Positions 8,954 through 18,007 of a DNA stretch of 64,000 nucleotides are shown here, one piece after another. A model generated the notes under the pieces. It was not told where the DNA came from. It made no database searches and saw nothing but the letters and a program-made list of their open reading frames with translations. A program made the position numbers and the translations under genes. Position 1 is the first letter of the stretch; every line of letters begins with the position of its first letter. Source of the DNA: Kiritimatiellia bacterium. Its GTDB lineage: Bacteria; Verrucomicrobiota; Kiritimatiellia; WLWN01. The stretch is taken from contig WLWN01000001.1 of the NCBI GenBank assembly GCA_012103575.1, positions 821,792 to 885,791 on the forward strand, read 5' to 3'.

Positions 8954-9241
8954 ATGAATTTAGGGAAGGTGGCAGGTATGGTTGTCTCTACTCGCAAAGA
9001 AGCGAGTATGGAAGGCCTCCGTCTAATGCTCGTAAAATATATTGACGAAGATGGGCAAGAAACAGGCGGTCAAGTTGTTGCAGCTGATTCCGTTGGCGCT
9101 GGCCCTGAAGAAGTAGTTCTAGTCGCTTCGGGTAGTTCTGCACGCCAAACAACGTCAACGGATAAACGCCCTTGCGATGCTGTGATCATGGCTATTGTTG
9201 ATAGTTGGGATATAGATGGAAACGTGAAGTACAAAAAGTAA
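8954..9241 (+). CDS. BMC-P pentameric vertex protein (EutN/CcmL family), paralog 1
   Basis: The 95-residue protein is an EutN/CcmL beta-barrel that caps the vertices of the shell as a pentamer. The start [20 protein letters not shown] is the family signature. [20 protein letters not shown] and the closing [10 protein letters not shown] complete the fold. ATG 8954 is chosen because AAGGGAG lies about 10 bases upstream and the family begins right at this Met; an in-frame upstream start at 8924 would add unrelated residues. Two more BMC-P paralogs lie at 11396 and 11722, matching the three-BMC-P layout of Haliangium-type shells. Confidence 0.92.
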   Translation: MNLGKVAGMVVSTRKEASMEGLRLMLVKYIDEDGQETGGQVVAADSVGAGPEEVVLVASGSSARQTTSTDKRPCDAVIMAIVDSWDIDGNVKYKK

Positions 9242-9249
9242 AACAGACC

Positions 9250-9313
9250 TGATTATGGATTGGAGATTTCGGATTTTGGATAGCGGAGTGAAGATGGGAG
9301 ATTGTGGATTTAA
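9250..9313. repeat. Text-like spacer upstream of the aldehyde dehydrogenase gene
   Basis: The words GATTATGGATTGGAGATTTC, GGATTTTGGATAGCGG and GATGGGAGATTGTGG form a low-complexity stretch. It is roughly the inverse complement of the stretch at 9399-9447 inside the next gene. Confidence 0.5.
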
Positions 9314-9332
9314 GAAAGGGTTTTGAATAAAG

Positions 9333-10780
9333 ATGGCAACATTGACAGATCAAGAGATTGAATTAATCGCACAAAAAATTGTAGGTAATCTTAGCCAAGG
9401 ATCTTCAATCCCCAATCTGCAATCCAATATCCAGAACCCGCTATCGGTAATCCTGAGTTAGGTATATTTAATAGCATTGATGAAGCTGTTCAGGCCGCCA
9501 AAGTCGCTTTCCCAGTTTATGTTACTTTACCTTTAAAAACGCGTGAACGTATTATTGCTGCTGTACGTGAGACAGCGCTTGAAAATTCTTCTGCGTTGGC
9601 TAAAGCCGCTCATGATGAAACCGGGTTAGGTCGATTTGAAGACAAAATTGTCAAAAATCAGCTCGTATCTGAAAAAACACCCGGTCTTGAAATGCTACAA
9701 CCTCAGGCCTTTACCGGGGATCATGGATTGGCCCTTGTTGAACCTGCACCCTATGGTGTTATTGGTTCAATTACCCCGTGTACCAATCCTACATCTACGA
9801 TCATCAACAATACCATCTCTATGATTTCCGCTGGGAATACGGTTGTTTTCAATGTGCATCCCGCGGCGAAAAATTGTTCCATGCAATGTATCGCCCTTAT
9901 CAATAAGGCGATCATAAGTGCGGGCGGACCTCCCAACGTGATTTCATGTATTACAAATCCAACACTAGAGAGTGCTCAAGAGATCATGAGTCATCCTGGA
10001 ATAAGACTTTTAGTTGTTACAGGGGGTGGTGGCGTTGTTAAAGCGGCGATGTCTAGCGGGAAAAGAGCGATTTGTGCAGGACCTGGAAATCCACCTGTTA
10101 TTGTTGATGAAACCGCGAATATCGATCAAGCAGCTCGAGACATCATTTTAGGTTCTTCAACCGATAACAATATCATTTGTTGTGACGAAAAAGAAATTAT
10201 AGCTGTGGACAGCATTGCAGACGAGCTGATAAAAGCCATGACACATCATGGCGCCGCGCTTGTTGAAAGGCATCGCGTGCACCAATTAGAACAGGTCATT
10301 TTTGCTCAAATGCATGGCCCGAGAAAAAGAGCAGAGATCAATCGAGATCTCATTGGGGTGAATGCAGATGTTATTCTCTCTAAAATGGGAATGAGTGTTC
10401 CGAGTAGCATCCGAATTGGTTTGGTTGAAGTCGACCATGATCATCCCTTAATCTGGACAGAACAAATGATGCCGATCATGCCCATTACACGAGTTACCAA
10501 TGCCGATGCAGCCATTGACCTTGCTTTAGAGGCAGAAGGCGGGTGTCGTCATACTGCTGTTATGCACTCTAAAAATCTTGATAATCTTCATCGCATGGCG
10601 AAAGAATGTAACTGCAGTATCTACGTTAAGAACGGTAGGGCACAAGCTGGTTTAGGTTTAGGAGGGGAAGGATACACCTCCTTTACCATTGCAAGTCCTA
10701 CGGGCGAAAGGTTAACGAATCCTCTAAGCTTCTCGCGATGGCGTCGATGTACATTGGTTGATCATTTCAGGATTGTTTAA
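9333..10780 (+). CDS. CoA-acylating aldehyde dehydrogenase (PduP/EutE-like), frameshifted in its linker
   Basis: The enzyme would convert acetaldehyde plus CoA and NAD to acetyl-CoA in the BMC lumen. ATG 9333 with upstream AAGAAAGGG encodes MATLTDQEIELIAQKIVGNL, an amphipathic helix of the encapsulation-peptide kind. The frame then enters a text-like insert (9399-9447) and stops near 9460. The catalytic part resumes in the -1 frame from GNPELGIFNSIDEA to 10780. It carries the cofactor region (VTGGGGVVKAAMSSGKRAIC, GPGNPPVIVDE), the catalytic Cys in NNIICCDEKE, and the usual tail TIASPTGERLTN. In that frame no ATG occurs before 9596. Either the enzyme needs frameshifting, or it is made without its targeting peptide, or it is inactive, or the base call is wrong. 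Confidence 0.85.
9399..9447. repeat. Text-like repeat inside the aldehyde dehydrogenase coding region
   Basis: The stretch GATCTTCAATCCCCAATCTG, then CAATCCAATATCCAGAACCC, is the inverse counterpart of the upstream spacer at 9250. It lies exactly between the targeting helix and the catalytic domain and coincides with the frame change. Confidence 0.6.
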
Positions 10781-11391
10781 TGAAAAAGTTTCCTGCAATA
10801 GCCACGGTGGAATTTAAAGAGATTCCTGTCGGTATACTGGCTACAGATGCCATGCTCAAAAAAGCGCCCCTTTCACTATTTAAGAGTGGAACCATTAGCC
10901 ATGGACGGTATTTAACCCTTATTGGGGGTTCTACAGCTTCGGTAGAAGAATCCTATAAAGAAGGTCTAGAGTGTGGGCAAGAGAGTGTCCTAGACCATAT
11001 TTTTTTACCGGATATTCATCCTGGAATCTATGACGCTATCATCACCGAAAAGCGGGTAGCGCTTACCGGTGATGCCATGGCGATCCTTGAAACAAGAACC
11101 GTCTCCTCCAATATTTTTGCTACAGAAATAGCGCTCAAAGGGACACTGGTTGACCTTGTAGAACTTCGTCTCGCCGATAGTTTATTAGACGGAAAAGCGC
11201 TGAGTATTCTTCATGGTCCTTTACACGATATCGAGGCGAGTATAGACCTCGCGGTACATGCATTAACTGAAAAGAATCGCGAAGTCTCCTGTCGGGTCAT
11301 CACTTCTCCAGAAGAGTCATTAACCCGCGGAATCAGTGCAAGCACACATTTCCTCAGCAAAGAACTTTCAATACTAGACGGAGAAATATAG
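10780..11391 (+). CDS. BMC-T shell protein (tandem domain, Haliangium T1-like)
   Basis: The 203-residue protein has two BMC repeats. The first starts IPVGILATDAMLKKAPLSLF and runs to about residue 95. The second starts AMAILETRTVSSNIFATEIA and ends near SCRVITSPEE. It would make a single-layer trimer tile and resembles the single-stacking T1 type. ATG 10780 overlaps the last base of the aldehyde dehydrogenase stop codon (TAATG), so translation is coupled. Sequence similarity to the other BMC-T in this locus is low, so the two tiles probably have different pores. Confidence 0.8.
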   Translation: MKKFPAIATVEFKEIPVGILATDAMLKKAPLSLFKSGTISHGRYLTLIGGSTASVEESYKEGLECGQESVLDHIFLPDIHPGIYDAIITEKRVALTGDAMAILETRTVSSNIFATEIALKGTLVDLVELRLADSLLDGKALSILHGPLHDIEASIDLAVHALTEKNREVSCRVITSPEESLTRGISASTHFLSKELSILDGEI

Positions 11392-11395
11392 CGCT

Positions 11396-11662
11396 ATGCT
11401 TTTAGGAAGAGTCATAGGAACCCTAGTGCCATGCGTCGTTTATAAAGGGTTAGAATCTGTTCCCATGCAATGGGTTCAACCATTAGAACCCTCAAAAGAA
11501 CCTAACGGGAAAGCTGTTATTTGTGCTGATTCAACACGTATGGCAGGACTCAGTGAACTTGTATACTATGAAGGAGGTCGGGAAGCCGCCATGGCATTGG
11601 ATCCATGGTTTGTTCCTGTTGACCACGCAATTATAGGGATTGTAGATGATGTACATGTTTGA
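11396..11662 (+). CDS. BMC-P pentameric vertex protein, paralog 2
   Basis: This 88-residue EutN/CcmL-family protein begins MLLGRVIGTLVPCVVYKGLE and ends HAIIGIVDDVHV, the two ends of the beta-barrel. It carries an internal insert around residues 25-60 (EPSKEPNGKAVICADSTRM) that distinguishes it from the other two paralogs. It starts four bases after the BMC-T stop, within the same operon. Confidence 0.88.
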   Translation: MLLGRVIGTLVPCVVYKGLESVPMQWVQPLEPSKEPNGKAVICADSTRMAGLSELVYYEGGREAAMALDPWFVPVDHAIIGIVDDVHV

Positions 11663-11664
11663 GT

Positions 11665-11714
11665 TTAAGGTTCAGGGTTTTCGGTTGAGCCCTGGGAATC
11701 CTAAACCGGGAACC
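11665..11714. repeat. Text-like inverted-repeat spacer between BMC-P genes
   Basis: GGTTCAGGGTTTTCGGTT pairs with AATCCTAAACCGGGAACC around a short loop. It has the same family words as the spacer at 8493. Confidence 0.55.
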
Positions 11715-11721
11715 ATAAAAT

Positions 11722-11991
11722 ATGATAACCGGTATTGTAAAAGGCGAAATAGTTTCCACGATTAACCACCCATTTTATGATGGAAAAAAGATGTTAATGG
11801 TCAATAAAACAGATCTTCAAGGTGAAAAGACGGGTGATTATATAATTGCTATTGATGCGGTGGATGCAGGTGTTGGTGACCCTGTACTCGTTGTGGATGA
11901 AGGGAATAGCGCTAGGTCTATTGTGGGGTCAACCACGGCTCCTCTTCGGTCGGTTATTGTCGGTATTATTGATGAAATAACAGTGGTATGA
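11722..11991 (+). CDS. BMC-P pentameric vertex protein, paralog 3
   Basis: This 89-residue protein of the EutN/CcmL family starts MITGIVKGEIVSTINHPFYD and ends VIVGIIDEITVV. The GDYIIAIDAVDAGVGDPVLV stretch matches the family core. It is the last shell gene of the operon. No phosphotransacylase, alcohol dehydrogenase or regulator follows it. Confidence 0.9.
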   Translation: MITGIVKGEIVSTINHPFYDGKKMLMVNKTDLQGEKTGDYIIAIDAVDAGVGDPVLVVDEGNSARSIVGSTTAPLRSVIVGIIDEITVV

Positions 11992-12037
11992 GCTTTGCTT
12001 ACGTCAGCAGGCGCTGTATGCCATCAGGTGTAGTCAT

Positions 12038-12066
12038 TTAGCACTTCGTGCTGTCAGTGTTTTTAT
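12038..12066 (+). terminator. Possible terminator after the BMC operon
   Basis: AGCACTTCGTGCT forms a short stem with a TTCG loop, followed some bases later by a run of T (GTGTTTTTATTTT). The stem is short and the T-run is offset, so this is tentative. Confidence 0.35.
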
Positions 12067-12070
12067 TTTC

Positions 12071-12961
12071 ATGAACTTTGCAGATATTGAAGATCAATAT
12101 GCCGGTTATGATCATGCAGCAGTCCTGTTGCAGTCCATCCCCTACGATGGTACGAGCACCTGGGGAAAAGGCGCTGATCAAAATTTTCAAGCCTTCATGG
12201 ATGCCGCATACAACTTGGAATGGTACGATATCGAAACCGATTCCGAAGTGTATTTGCGAGGTATTCACGTGTTGCCAGCCATTGAAGAGTCCTCCTCTCC
12301 CGAAATCGTATATCAGACTGTTTTTACTCGTACACAGGAACTCATCAAAACTAAAAAGTTTCTGACATTTTTAGGTGGTGAGCATTCTATTAGCATGGGT
12401 GTGATCAAAGCGTTTTATCAAGCCTACCCTGACATTACGATTTTACAGATTGATGCACATGCAGATTTGCGCCCATCCTATGAGGGGTCACCTTATAACC
12501 ATGCCTGTACCGTGTATGAAGCCAGCCGAAATGCGAATCTGATTCAAGTGGGTATTCGCAGTATGGATCTTAGTGAAAAAAAACAGATGGACCTAGATCG
12601 CTGTTACTTTGCACATACCATGCAGGGAAACGATACATGGATGGATGCCTCTATCGCTCAGATGTCCAAGCGTGTGTATATCACCTTTGACCTGGATGCC
12701 TTTGATCCGGCCATCATGCCTGGAACAGGGACCCCAGAGCCAGGAGGACTTGATTGGTATACTACATTGACTTATTTGCAGAAGGTGTTTTCAAAACGAG
12801 AGGTTTTGGGTTTTGACCTCGTCGAACTAGCGCCCATTGAGGGGCAAAGAGCTTCACAATTTCTTGCTGCAAAACTGTACTACAAAATGCTCAGTTACAA
12901 ATTTGAGATACAAAATTGTGATGGATCCAAACAGCTACACCATCATTCGACCCAGAAGTGA
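12071..12961 (+). CDS. speB: Agmatinase / ureohydrolase family protein
   Basis: The 296-residue protein belongs to the arginase-agmatinase family, binuclear manganese enzymes that remove urea from guanidino compounds. The metal-binding motifs are intact: GGEHSIS, DAHADLR and TFDLDAFDPA, with GTGTPEPGG after the last. The proportions and PYDGTSTWGKGA near the start fit agmatinase (agmatine to putrescine plus urea), but substrate cannot be proven. No spermidine genes are nearby. It sits on the same strand as the BMC operon after an 80-bp gap, with no sign of a shared function. Confidence 0.85.
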   Translation: MNFADIEDQYAGYDHAAVLLQSIPYDGTSTWGKGADQNFQAFMDAAYNLEWYDIETDSEVYLRGIHVLPAIEESSSPEIVYQTVFTRTQELIKTKKFLTFLGGEHSISMGVIKAFYQAYPDITILQIDAHADLRPSYEGSPYNHACTVYEASRNANLIQVGIRSMDLSEKKQMDLDRCYFAHTMQGNDTWMDASIAQMSKRVYITFDLDAFDPAIMPGTGTPEPGGLDWYTTLTYLQKVFSKREVLGFDLVELAPIEGQRASQFLAAKLYYKMLSYKFEIQNCDGSKQLHHHSTQK

Positions 12962-13208
12962 TTTCGAAGTAGTTTATCTATACCTTTATTTTCTGATGGG
13001 ATGGCTGGCAATCATTGCTATTGCCCTGCTTGTAAACGCCTTTCCGGCCTCGGGTTTTGTTCTTTTGGTTTCTGGAGCTGTAATCTATATTTCGGGGCTG
13101 ATTGTCTATTCCTTGGAAAGACGACTTCTCCATGCACATGGCATTTGGCATTTTTTTTGTATTAGCCCGTCTTTCGCTATTCGGTTGAGAACACGACTGG
13201 GTCGTTGA
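12921..13208 (+). pseudogene. C-terminal fragment of a hemolysin III family membrane protein
   Basis: The frame encodes two hydrophobic helices (MGWLAIIAIALLVNAFPASG, FVLLVSGAVIYISGLIVYSL), then RRLLHAHGIWHFF. This matches the last third of the hemolysin III/YqfA family (about 210 residues). The first half is missing. In addition a run of eight T at 13151 shifts the frame: removing one T would give IWHFFVLA, as in intact members. The fragment overlaps the 3' end of the agmatinase gene by 41 bases. It is a remnant, not a functional gene. Confidence 0.65.
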
Positions 13209-13280
13209 CTAAACCTTTTCCAGGGAGGCCGTCTTTCTTTTCCTCCTCGACAACGAGCCATTGCTGGGTTAACCCAATGC

Positions 13281-13866
13281 GTGGAGACTTCTCGTTTTGT
13301 TAATGAATTGAAATACGCGTCGAAAGATTGTTCATTAGTGTATATGCCTACAGAATTCATATCCAATAAAGCAATCTACGATCGTGTTATTCAAGAGATG
13401 ATTATTGAAGCAGACACGTATGTGTGGATTGCTACGGCTGACATTAAGGACATGTATGTGAAGAGAGGAAATAAGATGATTCCTTTCCTTCATGTGCTTT
13501 CGGATATGATAGAGCAGGGGATATCAGTCCGTTTACTACATGCCAAAGAACCAGGCCACAATTTCAGGAAGGATTTTGATAGATTTCTCCCCTTGATAGA
13601 GGGGCTGGAACGTATGCTTTGTCCGAGGGTTCACTTCAAAAGCGTAGTTGTTGACGGGAAAAGAGCTTATACGGGAAGTGCTAATCTCACGGGTGCGGGT
13701 ATGGGTGCAAAGAGTGAGAATCGAAGAAATTTTGAATCTGGTATTCTTACTGATGATCCCGTTATGGTGCAGAAGCATTATGAATCAGTTCGATCAGGTC
13801 TGGATCAGTGGGCATTGTGAGCCTTGTGGGAGGAAGCCGTATTGTCCGGATTGCCCGTTGGAGTAG
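13281..13866 (+). pseudogene. PLD-like nuclease-family protein, frameshifted before its cysteine tail
   Basis: The protein carries one phospholipase D motif, HFKSVVVDGKRAYTGSANLT (H-x-K plus the following GSAN). It resembles small PLD-superfamily nucleases or ligase-like proteins. The frame from GTG 13281 ends at 13820, but the +1 frame continues as SGHCEPCGRKPYCPDCPLE to 13866. That is the expected C-terminal four-cysteine cluster. A single base change near 13795 therefore probably removed a zinc-binding tail. The main domain could still be made. Confidence 0.6.
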
Positions 13867-13952
13867 TGTATTATTTTTAAATAACTTGTGCTCTCGAAAC
13901 TACGTTAAGCAGAAAATTCCATCTGCGCAGAGTTGAACGTTTGCGCGAAGGG

Positions 13953-15175
13953 TGGATTGTAAAATAAAATGCCGCAAAAAATGAATCTGAGAGCTTATAC
14001 TCATGCGGCCATCTCCAGATCAAAAAACTCCTGTGCGGTTTTATAGGCGAGGATCTTTCGAGGGTAGTTGTTGATCCACTTTTCAATCTCACCAATACGT
14101 TTGAGGGTCCATTTCCCGATATCGTGTCCTTTGGTAATGAAACGCCGAATGATACGGTTCCCATTTTCGCTGGACCCTCGTTCCCATGAAGAATAGGGGT
14201 GAGCGTAGTAGAGTTTAACACGCCTCTTTTTGCTAAATCCGGAACGCTCCATCTGCTCGACGTCAAGAAACTCGCTCCCGTTATCGGCTGTAATCGACTT
14301 GAACATAGATCTGAACGGGCAAACCCCCATCGACCTTTCCATCGCTTTGAGAGCCTGAAAAACCGATGCCTGCGTTTTATCGGGAAGTTTTCTGACCCGT
14401 AGCATTCTGGTCTTTCTTTCTACTAACGTCATTAAGACCGGTTTTGTGGTTCTTTTTTCCCCCACGATCAAATCCAATTCCCAGTGCCCAAATTCTTCAC
14501 GGTTCTCTACAGGCTTAGGTCGTTTTTCGATACTCGTTCTTCGGGCGTGTTGCTTTTTGACCCGTCTAACAGGGTCTTTCTTAGGCCTTTTGCGTTTGCG
14601 CTTTTCCCAGAGGGATTCATTGCTCACCCCAGGGGATGAGACCTTGGTCAATGTAAGCGTACAGCGTTTTGATACAGACCGTTGCAGGCATGTGCTGCTC
14701 CTTAAGTAAATGAGCCACCACATCAGGAGGTGAACGCTTATGAATAAGAATTTTTTTGCTGATAAACACGGCGGTGTCATGATGTTTTCCCAGCTTAAGT
14801 TCAGGCCCCTTGGCTGTCGCATTTAAATCGTGAACATCCTGACCTCGATCACTGCTGTATACTTTTTTCTTTCGCAGCTGTGTATCGAAATGTTCAACCT
14901 CACCGCGTTTGACTTCGTGCTCTATCGTCCAACGGTTCCGCCCCAGATAGTGGGCTATCTGAGCTAGATGTCTCCGGGTTTTGACCATCGTCTCAATCAT
15001 GATCCGTTCTTCCCTTGTCAAATGCTTGCCTTTTCGCTCAGGTCTATTACTCTTGGTTTGTTCCATGTCTTTCTCCTTTTTTTGTCTTCTGTCGAGTTTT
15101 CAAAACTAGAAGATTTAGGCATGGAACCCTTTGGTTCTCTCGCTTTTTCTTTTGGGCATTTAATATTACAATTCA
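13953..15175 (-). mobile_element. IS30-like insertion sequence, second type
   Basis: The 21-bp terminal inverted repeats match at 18 positions: TGGATTGTAAAATAAAATGC plus C at 13953, and TGAATTGTAATATTAAATGC plus C read inward from 15175. The transposase is frameshifted. The element is only distantly related to the IS30-like copies at 2.4 and 45.7 kb. Confidence 0.85.
14001..15066 (-). pseudogene. IS30-family transposase, frameshifted
   Basis: The N-terminal part (ATG 15066) has the helix-turn-helix segment LTREERIMIETMVKTRRHLA and ends IPWGEQ. The C-terminal part continues in another frame with GHWELDLIVGEK, ITADNGSEFLD and the YSSWERGSSENGNRIIRRF catalytic segment. The frames would join as GLIPGVSNESLWEKRKRKR if one base were removed from the CCCCTGGGG run near 14628. 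This looks like an inactivating indel. Phase variation at this run cannot be excluded. Confidence 0.8.
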
Positions 15176-15388
15176 CGGGCTTTTCTTCGATTTACTTTAG
15201 TGTTGACAGGTTAACACGCTTTCTCCTATGCTACTGAATTATAGTGCTGAGTTTACGAATAGATAGAGTGGGACGGAATCTGTCACCTAATGAACCATGG
15301 TAACTATAGGGAGCATATCTTCAACACTAAGAGTGTTCAAGATCAAGATCGTTTTAGAAAAAAACGAGTGTATCAAATAATTGGTTAA

Positions 15389-16105
15389 GTGAAAGTAAGC
15401 ACTAAAAAAAACATGGCGACTTCTTTTCATAACTCCTTTCCACATTTTATAACCCCTTTTCATATTATCATTTTCTTGCTTAACGCTCTGATCCCATTGT
15501 ATGTTCACGGACAATTAAATCGAGCAGACCCCGGATATACTTCAGATCATATTTTAGCGAAATTAACGGAGCAGGTGCGCCTGCGTTTTTTTGCAACCTT
15601 TTGCCTCCAAAGCATTCGCACAGAAATCCCACGTTTAACTGACGGATCCAGGTATTCCTGAGGATGTCGATCCTGAAGGTATAACTGAAATATTTAAGAA
15701 AAATGTATACGTAGAGGCAGTATCTCACCATTCGTATTATTCCTTTACGGCAGTCCCTAACGATCCTTTATATTCATTTCAGTGGGGGCATAACAATACA
15801 GGTGCGTTCATCCCTTTTGTAACTCCGACGCCAACACCTGGTTTTGATGCAGCGGCCGAAGACGCATGGAGATTGCCCCAAGGGTATGGTAATTCCAACG
15901 TTGTGATTGCGATTATTGATAAAGGAATCGATTTGTCCCATCCGGATCTGAGAGTCGTTTCTGGGTATAATTTTGTACAACCGGAACAGGCCCCTCAGGA
16001 TGTAGATAGTCACGGAACGGCTTGTGCAGGGGTAGCAGGAGCGATTGCTAATAATCGCATAGGGCCGGCAGGGATTGCCGGGGGGGTGCAGTCTGATGCC
16101 TCTTA
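15389..16105 (+). pseudogene. Secreted subtilisin-like (S8) protease, doubly interrupted
   Basis: The gene starts at GTG 15389 or ATG 15413, with a hydrophobic export segment (HIIIFLLNALIPLYVHGQ). It continues until a 79-bp palindromic element at 15575-15653 shifts the frame. Downstream, the protease resumes as IPEDVDPEGITEIF and VVIAIIDKGIDLSHPDL (catalytic Asp), then VDSHGTACAGVAGAI (catalytic His). IS630 cuts the gene at 16105, before the catalytic Ser. The rest is not found beyond the IS. Removing the short element exactly joins GAG CAG to ATT CCT in frame, which fixes its boundaries. Confidence 0.85.
15575..15653 (-). repeat. Palindromic insertion element, half copy A (type 1 arm)
   Basis: The element runs from TGCGCCTGCG to GATCCAGG. 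Read on the minus strand it starts CCTGGATCCGTCAGTTAAAC, then GTGGGATTTCTG. It is nearly identical to copy C (42642) and to one arm of copy B (41158). Confidence 0.85.
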
Positions 16106-17101
16106 GAGCGCTTCACGATTGAGGTGTCGCGATGTAGCACGAAGAAGACCAGCCGATTACCTCGTCGGGAGAAACCTCTTCGAACGCTTGTGTGATCGCT
16201 TCAGATAGTTCCTGCTGACTGCGGGCTGCAAGGCTGCCCGACCGATTCTTTATCTTGCCCCACATTTTTTTAATGGGGTTGGAATCGGGGCTGTAGGGTG
16301 GAAGGAATCTTGCATGGGCCCCACATGACTCAATGAGTTCAATGACCTTGGGATTGTGATGGACGCGAAGATTGTCCATGATGACAATGTCTTCAGGTGA
16401 AAGAGTCGGGAGAAGAACCCGGCGAATATATTCTCCAAAAACAGCCGTGTCTGTCGCCCCCTCCTTCTCCATGGCCGCTGTTGTTCCGTCCAGGCGGACC
16501 GAAGAAATCAAGGTGGTGGTACACCAATGTCCATGAGGCGTTTTGGTAAAAAGCCTGTTCCCGCCCAACGCCCGGCCCCGCAGACGAGTCATATTCGTTT
16601 TCGCCCCGAGTTCATCAATAAAGACAAGGCGACTTGGATCAAGTTTGGCCACCTCTTGGATCCACTGCTTTCTCAAGAGATTTACATCCGCCCGGTCTTG
16701 CTCGCTGGCGTGAAGCGTTTCTTTTATACCGGGCGCCCAACCGATTCAACGCCCGCTGTACGGCCATGATCGACCCCTTCACGCCGCTCATGTTCTTGAG
16801 TTCTTCAAGCGTTGCATCGGGATGTTTGCCCACCAGTTGAGCCAACGCCTTGAGCTGCTTTCCGCTGTAGAGGGCCTGACGATGCCCACGCGGTCGGGGA
16901 GCGGTCTGTCCGGTTTCGTTGAAACGAGAGAGCCAACGCTGAAACGTTCTAAGATCTACACGATAAGAAGATGCGATATCGGCCTGGGAACCTTTGCCCA
17001 TTTTGTAGGCATCTATCGCACGCCGCCGGATTTCTGCTGTTGCTATACTCATGTCATGCAGTATAGATCTTCTAGCGAGGTATTTCAATCGTTAAATGTT
17101 C
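16106..17101 (-). mobile_element. IS630-family insertion sequence, copy 1
   Basis: The element is 996 bp with about 21-bp inverted repeats (GAGCGCTTCACGATTG and, from the other end, GAACATTTAACGATTG). It is flanked by TA on both sides (16104-16105 and 17102-17103), the IS630 target. The second copy at 46569-47564 has the same length. Confidence 0.92.
16113..17088 (-). CDS. IS630-family transposase, two overlapping frames
   Basis: The upstream frame (17088 to 16639) has the helix-turn-helix domain, with GSQADIASSYRVDLRTFQRW. The downstream frame (16676 to 16113) has the DDE core: FIDELGAKTNM, IVIMDNLRVHH and PYSPDSNPIKKMWGKIK. The frames are offset by +1 near TATAAAAGAAACG, so the full enzyme needs frameshifting there. 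Copy 2 has exactly the same arrangement, which argues for an inherited or programmed shift and not a fresh lesion. Small substitutions relative to copy 2 (for example ELGAK for ESGAK) show the copies have diverged slightly. Confidence 0.85.
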
Positions 17102-17103
17102 TA

Positions 17104-17474
17104 AAGGAAAAATTAAATGACAAACAAAACAAGGATTAGTTCTGACTGCGAAGCGGTCGGCGACTAATCCCTGGTTCAAGAAGCTGTGGGGTCTACAGGC
17201 GCTAATGGAACGGAGGCTTTATAGTGAGAATCGCGCTCGAACTTTGCCACCTGGACCTCCAATCCCGTTTGAGTGTATGGGAGAAGAAGAGCTTGATCCC
17301 GCTATAGGAGATGCGTAGGGTATTTTAGTTCCTTTTTACAGTATACAGTATAGCCAATATTCGCGTAGTTCCTCCTCGGTGATATCATCCAGGACTTTGC
17401 AGCAGAAGTTTTGTATCATAATGTTGAATGTTTAGACTTGACCCTCTGGCCCCATGTTTTGAGCATAAAATAGA
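17104..17474. other. Gap with no recognisable gene
   Basis: Only a short open frame ending at 17318 (ATNPWFKKLWGLQALMERRL onward) is visible. It has no recognisable family and no clear start. It does not continue the subtilase interrupted by the adjacent IS630. Confidence 0.4.
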
Positions 17475-17684
17475 TCATAAAGGTTTTGAAACATTGATAA
17501 AATGGCTCAGATTATTCGCCTCATCATACTCATAGCTAATCGTGGCTTGATTATTATAGTTTACGCCTGAAAGGCGGTGCTGCTCATCATAAGAGTAGGT
17601 GACTGTCCCAGCTTTTAGGCTTCCGCTCCAACACATTACCAATCCTATAACGGCTATACTGATTACAATTTTTGATAGCTTCAT
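17475..17684 (-). CDS. Small secreted YD-repeat protein
   Basis: The 69-residue product has a signal peptide (IVISIAVIGLVMCWSGSLKA). Then come two YD-type repeat units, YSYDEQHRLSGVNYNN and YEYDEANNLSHF, the repeat of RHS proteins. It resembles the N-terminus of the larger protein at 24360-24944 (YTYDDSYRLKGVHYNKGHI), so it may be a truncated duplicate lacking the thrombospondin-type tail. It follows the RHS toxin-immunity end of the locus on the same strand. Confidence 0.6.
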   Translation of the reverse strand: MKLSKIVISIAVIGLVMCWSGSLKAGTVTYSYDEQHRLSGVNYNNQATISYEYDEANNLSHFINVSKPL

Positions 17685-17734
17685 TTTTTTAGTTCCTCCA
17701 CAATAAAGGCCGGTCCTTTTTTCACATTGAATAC

Positions 17735-17995
17735 TTACAGTCTGCCCCTGCTGCTCTTCTTGGTCTCAAGAAGGATCTCCTTTGATTTTTCGTCAAATGT
17801 ATCTAAATCCTCCTCGCGATAAATGCATATTGTAATTTCACGCTGAAGATCAGCACTGCTGATATGAGCATGATTTCCGCGAGGCTTATCCATCACTCTT
17901 TTCAAATCATCGTATATTTCTTTCGCCTCTGCAGGTGTTAAATATAAAGTAACGTTATCAATTACTTTTTCATTATCGGGATCATATATGTGCAT
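17735..17995 (-). CDS. Hypothetical protein, probable RHS immunity protein
   Basis: This is an 86-residue soluble acidic protein (MHIYDPDNEKVIDNVTLYLT, PAEAKEIYDDLKRVMDKP). It starts 12 bp after the stop of the RHS C-terminal tip on the same strand. I recognise no domain. Position directly after a polymorphic toxin tip, small size and cytoplasmic character are what an immunity gene shows, so the function is inferred from context alone. Confidence 0.5.
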   Translation of the reverse strand: MHIYDPDNEKVIDNVTLYLTPAEAKEIYDDLKRVMDKPRGNHAHISSADLQREITICIYREEDLDTFDEKSKEILLETKKSSRGRL

Positions 17996-18007
17996 GGTAG
18001 TATACCT

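Noticed and set aside
9596..10780. Calling the aldehyde dehydrogenase start at 9596
   Set aside because: It would drop conserved N-terminal residues from GNPELGIFNSIDEA onward that are clearly encoded upstream in the same frame.
12921..13208. A functional hemolysin III gene
   Set aside because: Only the C-terminal third is present and it is frameshifted at a T8 run.
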